In this document: piece by piece, positions 56,034-64,000 of the stretch
Numbering within the stretch: the stretch's first letter is position 1
Layout of the letters: every line of letters starts with the position of its first letter
DNA from: Daedaleopsis sinensis
Taxonomy: Eukaryota > Basidiomycota > Agaricomycetes > Polyporales > Polyporaceae
NCBI GenBank assembly: GCA_033807695.1
Contig: CM066307.1
Coordinates: 620,001 to 684,000, forward strand
Direction: 5' to 3'
DNA: 64,000 nt
Position numbers and translations under genes: made by a program
The notes under the pieces: model-generated
The model's input: the letters and a program-made list of their open reading frames with translations, nothing else
The model's database searches: none
What the model was told of the DNA's origin: nothing

Positions 56034-58854
56034 TCGCAGGATGAAGGATCGTCTAACGCGGAAGAGACGGCGGAGAAGCGCACGCCGCCTGAGCATGTTG
56101 GCGAGTCGACCCCGCGGCCGACTCAACCCACTGAGCTCCCGACCTCGACCCCGACCACGGCGCCGGCGCCAAGCCCACCTTCCGTACAGCCAGAACAGAG
56201 TGGTGCGAACGACCCTCCCGCGCAGCATGCACCAAATACTGCAAGTACTGGGGACGGCGAGGCGGTCGCCACGGACACCTCACCAGCTCGGGAGAGCGAC
56301 ACCTCGGACCCTTCTGCATCTGTTGGGTCTGGGGCGAGCGCGCCCGAAAAGCTCGAGCCAGTCGCTACACCGCGGTCCACCGACATCGGCTTGCAGACAG
56401 CCTCGCTCTCTCCTGTCGGCGGCGAGTCTGTGCCGCCCACCCCGGCGACGGAAGGGGCTAGCGATGTCCCGTTGAGCAAGGAAGCCAAGAAGCTGGCGAA
56501 AAAGGCGAGGCAGGCGGCGAAAGCGAAGGCCGAGGCCGACGCGAAGGCTGAGGCGAAGGCTCAAGAGGACGCCAGGGCGCTAGCAGAGACGGAGGAGCGG
56601 GACAGGAAGCGGGCCGCCCGATTAGCCGAGAAGGAGAAGGAAGGGGAGATGGAGATGGACAAGAAGAAGAAGACTGGAGGGGACGCGCCGGCGGCGAAAA
56701 AGACGCAGACGACGAAAAGCAAGAGCAAGAGCAAGAGCAACAAGAAGAACGCGCTCCAGAAGAGCAGGGACGATGACGATGACAAGGGGCCGCAGCCGCA
56801 GGTGGACGTCGGGGACGACCCTGAGTCGTCGAGGGATGTGGAGGACAATGCCGCACAGGATGGCGAGGGTACACAGGCAACGGCGGGAGATGGCGAGGCC
56901 GAGGGCGACCTCGGAGCGAAGGCCGCCGAGGACTCCGGTGCGAAGGCGGTCGTTGAGGTTGCGGTCGTCGTCCCCGAGACGAACACGGTCGAAGAGGCGA
57001 CTATCCCCGAAGCCGTTGTTGAGTCGAAGGAGGATCAGGATGTTCCAGAGCCCGCTGTGAACCAGGAAGAGACTGTCTCCGAGACCACCGCGAACGTCAC
57101 CCCGAACGACGACAATGCGAATGAGAAGCCCGTTTCGGCGGTGACCACGGAGGGAGACGCTCTCGTACCAGAATCCTCTCGCGAGGGTGAGAAGGTCGCT
57201 TCCGTGGACGAATCGAGCACGGTGAACGAGAACGTCGGCGCATCTCACTCAACCGCTGACAATTCGATGTCCCCTACGAAAGCCGATGGCAAGACCGAGA
57301 CCCTGCCTACCCAGTCCACCGACCAGTCCGCCGAAGCTCAGCCTCGTTCCACAGAGGTGGACGCGACTGCGTCAGTCAGGTCCGAGGATTTATCTCTCAC
57401 TGGTGGTTCGGGAGATGGCCAGTCATCTACAGCTACGGCGAAGACAGGCGACTACGACAAGTCGTCGACCGAACAGTCTCCCGGCGAAGCGCAAGCTCCC
57501 CTAGTTCAGGAGACAGTGGAGTCGGTTGCTGCACCGTCGGCCGCGAGCCCGTCTAAGTCGACTACTCACGACTCGGCGTTCCCGGTATCGGCCTCCGCTG
57601 CGAGTGCGCACGCAGACCGTGCTGAACGAGGAGCTAATGTTGAGGAGTCCAAGCTGGATGCCGGTCGTGGCTCGAGCACAACGAAGGATTCGAACGTATG
57701 GTTCGGCTTGCCCGAGACTCCTTCGGGGGAATCGCCCCGTCCACGCTCGCTCGCTCCCCGCGCGACCACAGGAGTGCCCGACAGACCGACTACGGCGCCT
57801 CCCCCTATCAACACTACATTCCCGAATATGGCGGCACGAAGCGCTTTCGGTCCTCAGCGTCCAGTCTTTACGCAAGCGGCTCCTTCGCCATCTACCCCCA
57901 AGACCACCGCTTGGGGCGCTGCCACGCAGGCTAAGAGCTATATCTCGTCATTCTGGTCGTCATCAACCGCCGCGATCATGCCCAACTCGCCCTCTGGCTC
58001 GTTCCCGCGCACCTCCTCCCAGGAACGGGAAGTGACCAACATGCACACACCGTTTTCTCCCGCTGTCCGTACGCAGCAGAGGCCGGCTTGGGGTTCCGCC
58101 AACCAGAGGGCTTGGGCGTCCACCCCATCTTTACCCGCCCCAACGCCCCAGCTAGACCCTGCTCCCTCTGTTGTGGCAATCTCTCCTGTTGCACCACCTC
58201 ACCAACCTCTCGCCCTCGATCATCAGGCATCTTCAGAGAAAACCACCGCCAATGCACCCGTGGCTCCCGAGAAGGACATCGCCGACGCGCTGAAAGGGAG
58301 CATTCTTGTATCGATGGATGGCTCGTCCAGCATCCAGTCCACAGAACCGCAGAACGCCGCACTTCATGATCAGCAGCAGCAGCAGCAGCCTCCCACTCAG
58401 TTAGGTGGTGGAGATGTCGATGAAGAGGATACGGAGCTCGTGAGGGTGACAGCAGAAGACGCCGTCGGCCTGGAGGACAACGCGGACGAGGTGGAACCCT
58501 TGCAGGACTGGATGCAGGTGCAGCAAACCCGCCAGGCCGCGAAAGCCGCACATTCGAACGAGTCCGATGCGGAGGATTCGGCCGCCGAGAAGACGGTGGC
58601 ACCACCCTGGTCGCCGACGAGCAGGGGCACTCGTATCAATCTTCGCCTCGAACGGGTGGCGGCTGGCTCGGATGGCGACGCGAGCTCGCCGACGACTCCG
58701 ACGACGACCGATGGCCCCGAGGTACGTTTTTCTGACGCTTGCTCATGCATCACACTAGAGAATGCTGATTTCGTCGCAGGCGGGAAACACGACGTCTGGA
58801 TCTGGATCCTCCAGACGGCGGCGTAACAAGACGAAGAAGCCAATATTACTATGA
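53977..58854 (+). CDS. Very large low-complexity (intrinsically disordered) protein, unrecognised
   Basis: Exons 53977-54033, 54101-54258, 54323-58721 and 58780-58854 give 1562 residues with all phases matching. The N-terminal 100 residues are ordered (THFSQREELPKDPTYWVDRD, LTYVRLQYHPSETHELRELI, NRLTPCALWYLQTDHDALA). Then come a ten-proline run, an acidic patch (PEIEEDDDVAESVVSDW) and over 1000 residues rich in Ser, Thr, Glu, Pro and Ala. These include a nine-glutamine run and a charged coiled-coil segment (KEAKKLAKKARQAAKAKAEA onward). The last exon is basic (SGSSRRRRNKTKK). No enzyme motif is seen. A scaffold or cytoskeletal/membrane-traffic role would fit the composition, but nothing proves it. 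Confidence 0.85.
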
Positions 58855-59176
58855 TATCATCTATGCGACACTGTATCCATTGCCATCCCTGCTGTATATG
58901 TAGTGATACCTTGTTGTAGCTTGTTCGTAGCGACCATCTTGCGATACCCATATGAATCCGGACGCTTGTGTATGTACTTGTATGTAGTGCTTGATCTTGG
59001 GCTTCTTGGAAATCAGTATTTGGATTCGATTATGACCCAGTATCGCTTGGAGGTGCTTGTTATTGTGCTCGACGGAACTACGTAGTGTACATGGACTTTG
59101 TCGTACGTTTGCAAAGCAGTCGGTATAAGAATAAGATGGGGCAAGGTATGGATTACAAGTGTTGCATCGTGCGAGA
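58855..59176. other. Intergenic between convergent genes
   Basis: AT-rich convergent 3' flanks; no feature seen. Confidence 0.5.
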
Positions 59177-61678
59177 TCATTGGGGTCCAACAACAACAGC
59201 CTTCGTCTTGAACTTGCTGAGCTGGTTGAGGACGTCTTGGGGGAGCGCCAGATGCTGCTGGACAAGGGAAGGCGGTGTCAAGGCGAGCCACTGTGATGCG
59301 GAACAATCATCAGTGGGCGAATGCTAGGGCATGAAGGAGTGATATACCTGACTCAAGCTAACGTCCTGGGCAAGGCCTGGGGGAGAAAACATGGTCAGCG
59401 CACATTGTTAATTCGCCTACTGGAGGGCCGACCTGAGTTGAAGATCTCCAAGAAGTGAAGCGTCGTGTTCCCCGTATTTTCGACGTAGTGACCTAAAACC
59501 GTTCGTTAGAATCGAGGGGTGTTGGACGAAAAGAGCTACTTACCCCATGACCGAGGCACGAATCCGACATCCCCAGGCTGTAAAGGAAACAAACACGTCT
59601 CAGTTCCGACGGCTTGGATGAGATCCGTGATGAGATACGTGCCTCGTAATTGAAGGTCCGGGCGGTGCTGCTCGTCGCGAAGAGCGTAACACGGCCGGTG
59701 CCGTTGCTGTACCGGGGGGTGCCAATCAGCGAGATCGATCTGTGGACAGCCAGGGATGATACACACATGAAGTAGGTCCATTCATCGGCATTGGGGTGCC
59801 ACTGCGAGGCGTGAGTGAGTTATTTCCAGGTATATCTGCTGACTTACATGGAGTTCTCTGTGTGCGGTGTTAGAGCGGCGTTAGAGACAAGCATATATCT
59901 GACCCACTGCGCACCTTATTGCACCGGGCTCGACCGTCACCTCCAGCGCGGAGATGCCAGTGGCGGCCTTGAACATGGTCTCGTCGATGGTCTTGACGGT
60001 CCCTCCGGAGTGCTGTGTCGCCTTGACCTGCGAGAGGGGGAAAGTCAATGGGTTCGGCATCCTGCCTTGCGGGCTGGCCGGGGCTTGTGCGTTGTCGTCA
60101 GGTGGCACTAGAACGCAGGAGAGGAGATCGGCTCGCGGATCGTAAACAAGAAGTAAAATTAGCTGCCTACCGCCGGGGAATATGTATAGCTGCTGGTTGG
60201 GAACGTTATCGAATGCCGAGATGTCGGTCTGGAAGTTTTTAGCAATCACTTCCTTTGGAATGTGCGCCAACCAATCGGTGAGCTGTGCCGCGATGTATGG
60301 CGGTTAGCGGTAGGAACAGCAGTGTGACTTGCCAAACAGGGCGTACCAAGAAAGTGACGTCCTCATCGAATCCACCGTCATCGAAGACCTGCGGTAGAAC
60401 GTTATCAGGGTCGCTCCACGTGTCTGTGGTTAGTACAGGTACTCACAAGGATGAACTCCGCGCCATCGGGCGAGTCGGCGGTAGCTTGCAGACTGTGAGG
60501 TATGCCAGCGGGGAAGTACCACAAGTCTCCCGGGTTCTAGAAGAGACCTTGAGTGGCCTTCCCACTATTTTATGAATGAATCTCACATACCACATTGCCT
60601 AGGAAGTTACGACCGTCTGTGTCGATAGCGGTCACTTGAACGCTTCCCTGTACCAGGGCATCAGTCTCCCCTATGATACAGAGACACCCAGTGTCATACC
60701 TTGAGAATGAATGCCCACTGCCACCATCGCACGTCAGAGTTGTGTCAACGCCACCGCGAAATATCATACCTCAGAGGTGGAATGCCAATGGAGTTCCCTA
60801 AACGTGATGTGTGAGCACGATGATTAAAAAAGAGTAGACCAAGTACTAACCTGATTGCGCCAGGTTCGAGTCGCATATCCACACCCGCCAATGCTGCATG
60901 AATAAGTAATCAACACCAGTTCTATCCTCAGCTGCGACAGATGTGGCTCACATTGTGCGATAGGCATCTGGTCCTCTGCAGCGTGCTGTCAGTAATATCC
61001 GACAGCAAATACCATGACGGCTTACTGTTCTGCGTTCGTGCCCATCCGCCCGTCTGGAGACGGTTGTGGCTCAGAGAGAACGGCCACTTCGCGTTCATAC
61101 TGTGGTGCCGTCAGCGATGGCCCCCGTGGATGCTATATTGAGACAGATACAGGTACGTACACGCTGCCGTGGTCCGTAGTCGGGGGTGCAAGCAGGTCCG
61201 GGTTCTGGCGGTCGATGACGACGTTCTGTGGACCGATCACAGTCCCGCCAGTGGCGCCGCGCTGTGCGACGGGGATGATGTCCGCGTCGGGCGGGAAGGC
61301 GACACCATTCGGATCGTCGCTGGCCAAGGGCGCCGTCTCGCTAGGGGGGATCACACTGTTGACAGGGGAGGGCACATTTGAGGGTCGTGCTGCGGCGGGA
61401 GCACTGGACACTGCTGCTACGCTGCTTGCAGCAGCGGAAGCACTCGCAGCAGGGACGCCGGTGCTGGCTGCAGCAGAGGCGCTAGCAGCCGGTGCACCAC
61501 TGCTGGCGGCAGCCGAGGCAGAAGCGGCGGGAGCAGCGCTACTGGCGGCAGCAGACACGCTTGCGACGGGAGCTGGGGCGATATTGCTCGCTGCAGCGGA
61601 TGCACTGACGGCGGGTACCGCGAGCGCAAACCTGGAGAGCAGCAGCGATGCGACGAGGGGAAGAAGAGTGCGCGCCAT
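59177..61678 (-). CDS. Secreted bicupin oxalate decarboxylase
   Basis: Mn-dependent conversion of oxalate to formate and CO2, relevant in oxalate-secreting wood-decay fungi. Starts [20 protein letters not shown] (signal peptide), then an Ala/Ser-rich imperfect repeat (about residues 20-95, ASAAAS units), then [20 protein letters not shown]. Cupin 1: [58 protein letters not shown]. Cupin 2: [59 protein letters not shown]. Both cupins keep the H-x-H, Glu and His metal ligands. C-terminus [18 protein letters not shown]. The ELH of cupin 2 is encoded by a 10-nt micro-exon. A TATA box is 58 nt upstream. The Ala/Ser repeat is longer than I would expect. Confidence 0.92.
59848..59857 (-). other. Ten-nucleotide micro-exon of oxalate decarboxylase
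   Basis: AGAACTCCAT between a CACACAG acceptor and a GTAAGT donor. It completes Arg-Glu-Leu-His of the second cupin motif (ATA AG + A GAA CTC CAT + TGG CAC). Confidence 0.8.
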
Positions 61679-61735
61679 TGCGGTTGCGGTCTCGAGCAGG
61701 AGCTGACGAACAAAGTTCAGCGGTCGACCAAACCT

Positions 61736-61742
61736 CTTTATA
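61736..61742 (-). promoter_or_regulatory. TATA box of oxalate decarboxylase
   Basis: TATAAAG on the minus strand, 58 nt upstream of the ATG at 61678, a normal distance for a strongly induced fungal gene. Confidence 0.65.
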
Positions 61743-63416
61743 CCGCGTCCCGGCAGGGACACCCAAGTACCTCGAGCGACCCGGCGGCCACACGACGGCC
61801 CATGAAGGCCTCGGTTACAGTACTCGGGCTTCATGACCGGATGCACGGTGAGGGTTTGTGGCAGGCCGGTGCGTTAAACATGGACCTCGTAACATCGCAT
61901 GTCCGTTTTGGGACGAAGCTTCGTGGTTCGTCGCAGAATTGATCGGGATGGATCTTGCAAAACCGCTCCCCGTCGTAATCCCCTTGTTGTGATAGGTCAA
62001 AGGATTCGAGCGTGGGTCAAGAGTCGCGACTGTGAACGCTGTACAAAAAGCGCACGGCTGCGTGGGGCGGATGACTGAACGTGTAGCGCATCGAGCGTCT
62101 GCGGCAGCGACCCTTCCGGCTCCCGAGAGCATTCTATGGCGAGCACTGACTCCCGACCGTGGTTGTCGCGGTTGCAATATTACATTTATGTCGGCGCAAT
62201 CGCTGGGGAACTCAGGTCAGACATGGTTTTCGAGCAGACCTTGCGGGCATTATCAGTCAAACTAGCTTGTACGGCATGAGAAACTTCCGAGGTCACGCAC
62301 CTATCTGTCCATCGCTTCGGGCAGCGGAATGCGTCGAGGTTACTACTTGGGGCGTCGTGTACTGTATTGCTCCAGTGGTACCACAATGCCGAACGTAGGC
62401 AAGCCGAGATACAGGTCCTCGTACTCGGGCAATGGACATTAACGGCCCGGACCATGAGAGGGGCGTGGACGATGCTTATAACGACATGGTGCGCCCCGGA
62501 ACTCGAGTTCCAGCAGTTAGGAGCGACGCATTGCCCTCGTGTGAGGAATCGTTTCGATCCAGCGCCGCGGTACCGAAGTTCGACTGACAGTCACGGAGGC
62601 CGTAAGTGACCATGTTCACATCCCTCGCAGCCTGTTCGGAGAGGGAACCGGGAGGTTAACGGTCTATGGGATCGACCCTACATCTGTGTCAATCAACATC
62701 CCGACCACTGCATCAGTTGTGTCAGATAAGCGAATGCGTTGCACTCACCTTGCGCTGGAAGAGGAAGTAACGGAGCTACATCGCCAGTATAGAGAAGACC
62801 AGTCAGATTGCAATTCAATGCATTCAATCGATCTCTCCACCCTGCGTAGAATGTTTGTCGCTCTTTGCGCTACCAGAGCGTGAGGGAATTGAGCTATGGC
62901 GTGCCTTCTAACGGCTTCCCATGAAAGTTTGGACATCCGTGGACGCTATGTACGGATATAGGTCTCAAAGGCTTTCACTCACAGCGCAATCGCGCTAAAT
63001 ATAGCTCTTTCAGGGCAGGCTCCTGCTCAATTGGCGTGAGGATACTTTGCCTCGGACTCGGATTTGCTCTGCGTTTGCCAGCACTGAACGCACTATAGTT
63101 GGATTTGATGTTATCAAATATGTTTGAGAATCAGGGGATGTAAAGACGTATTGCCCGCTGTGACGTGCTCATTTTCGACAAGGCGCATATGCTCACTAAG
63201 TGAGAGTAATACCGAGAGGCAATGAGTCAACCGCACGACAACTCGCGAATGGTCGTACCACATGATGCGAGGCGCAGTTGCATGAGAAGTGCATCCACGG
63301 GTATGCAACTCATGCCGGTGTCGTGGGTCATGCAGCGTCGAAGAATGCGTCACAAATAGGTCATTATTAGGATACGGTATGCCGCGAGCATGCAGGGTCA
63401 AGGGCGTCTGTCGGCC
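61743..63416. other. Intergenic, about 1.7 kb
   Basis: Upstream region of oxalate decarboxylase and 3' flank of the HIT gene. No supported frame. Short frames near 62.7-62.9 kb show no splice or family support. Confidence 0.45.
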
Positions 63417-64000
63417 TTAACAGGGTAATATACGGACCTGTATGCCTTTCTCTAAGAGACGTACGGTCTGCTCGGCATCGGCGAACCAGCTGAGGCCCTT
63501 TTCATGCCCTTTCCGACCGACGGCGATTGGGTATTTGAGTCTTCGGAGGAAAGAACGATAAGGAAGTGCTTGCACGTGCATGTGGAGGTGAGGTACTGAG
63601 ATATACGGAGGGATATGGAAGCCGAGGCTATGAATGACAGTCAAGGCGGCGGACGTAGGGATAGAATGCAGGAACTCACCGACGTAGCTTCGGAGGAACG
63701 TCTAAACCGTCTAAGATCTTGTGGCCGATGTCTAACATTTCTTTCACTGGAACCAGCTTGAGCGACTGCACGAGAGCATAGACAATGAGAATGATACCAA
63801 TTTCTGCGTCGCCTGCATGAAGGGCCTTGATACTTTCTAAACGGCGAGCTCAACTACAGGATCACATAGCGGAATGGGCGAGCTTGCCTATATGCTTCTT
63901 GGGAATGATTTGAAGGTGGTGTTCAGCTGATGGATTAATGTCTGTGAAAACTGTGTAATGATCATCCTGCGTCGTTTGAGCACGATGTAGACCGCATATA
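63417..64000 (-). CDS. HIT-domain (histidine triad) protein, N-terminus outside window
   Basis: Nucleotide-binding hydrolase/transferase superfamily. The first exon visible starts at 63966 (DDHYTVFTDINPSAEHHLQI, then PKKHI), followed by ESIKALHAGDAEIGIILIVY, LVPVKEMLDIGHKILDGLDV, HSLGFHIPPYISVPHLHMHV and FADAEQTVRLLEKGIQVRIL with a TAA stop at 63417. The histidine triad HLHMHV is intact. The intron after HI uses a GC donor (G|GCAAGC) to restore phase. Upstream exon(s) lie beyond 64000. The fungal group with the long segment between PKKHI and HLHMHV is annotated only as HIT-like, so the substrate is unknown. Confidence 0.88.

Noticed and set aside
60845..60880. GGTTCGAGTC as a tRNA B box
   Set aside because: It falls inside the cupin exon encoding LEPGAIR in the opposite strand and has no A box or cloverleaf.
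62686..62936. Short frames on both strands near 62.7-62.9 kb
   Set aside because: Overlap each other on opposite strands, no splice sites linking them to anything, no recognised motif.
1..64000. Biosynthetic gene cluster, CRISPR array, virus or toxin gene
   Set aside because: No core biosynthetic enzymes, spaced direct repeats, viral genes or toxin families were seen.

Overview
The window looks like an Agaricomycete (mushroom-type basidiomycete) chromosome segment, probably from a wood- or litter-decay fungus. The evidence is a GC-rich sequence, genes split by many short (about 50-70 nt) introns, and a gene set typical of these fungi: a DUF6534-type membrane protein, secreted oxalate decarboxylase, tannase-family esterase, a secreted lactonase-like beta-propeller and a GH13 alpha-amylase. 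Because coding regions are heavily interrupted, I joined exons by hand from splice sites, frame continuity and family alignment. Coordinates for spliced genes give the outer limits of the CDS, with exon limits in the text where I worked them out.

Left part (1-15 kb): a GH13 alpha-amylase runs off the left edge (minus strand). It is followed by an uncharacterised Pro/Gly/Met-rich protein (minus) divergent from an SNF5/SFH1 chromatin-remodelling subunit (plus), the spindle-checkpoint kinase BUB1 (plus) and an ataxin-2/Pbp1 homologue with Lsm, LsmAD and PAM2 elements (minus). Middle (15-35 kb): a doubtful small gene, a 902-residue disordered protein (minus), a Rho GEF with DH, PH and CNH regions (plus) whose fourth coding exon is displaced by a 1.3-kb intron carrying a terminal-inverted-repeat element, a secreted beta-propeller lactonase-like protein (minus), a gene-poor stretch of 3.8 kb, a proline-rich protein and a MYND zinc-finger protein (both plus).

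Right part (35-64 kb): a secreted tannase/feruloyl esterase (minus), then a minus-strand array at 38.9-40.4 kb that I interpret as a host transcript for intronic box C/D snoRNAs. Its 5' splice sites recur every 209-254 bases, and three of its introns hold guides complementary to known 2'-O-methylation sites in rRNA. Next come a mitochondrial ABHD11/Imo32-type hydrolase (plus), an uncharacterised protein (minus), the spliceosomal/decay protein Lsm2 with a coding exon consisting of only the start codon (plus), a basic nuclear-type protein (minus), a DUF6534-type seven-helix membrane protein with very small exons and a 26-C tract (plus), decayed duplicated gene fragments, a 1562-residue low-complexity protein (plus), a bicupin oxalate decarboxylase (minus) and the C-terminal part of a HIT-domain protein cut by the right edge (minus).

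Together the genes are mostly housekeeping nuclear functions (chromatin remodelling, mitotic checkpoint, RNA metabolism, ribosome modification, Rho signalling) interspersed with secreted enzymes for polysaccharide, phenolic-ester and oxalate metabolism. There is no sign of a biosynthetic cluster, CRISPR array, rRNA or recognisable tRNA. The most unusual features are the snoRNA array and the recurrent micro-exons of 4, 10, 11 and 13 nt, several of which encode the catalytic or metal-binding motif itself.
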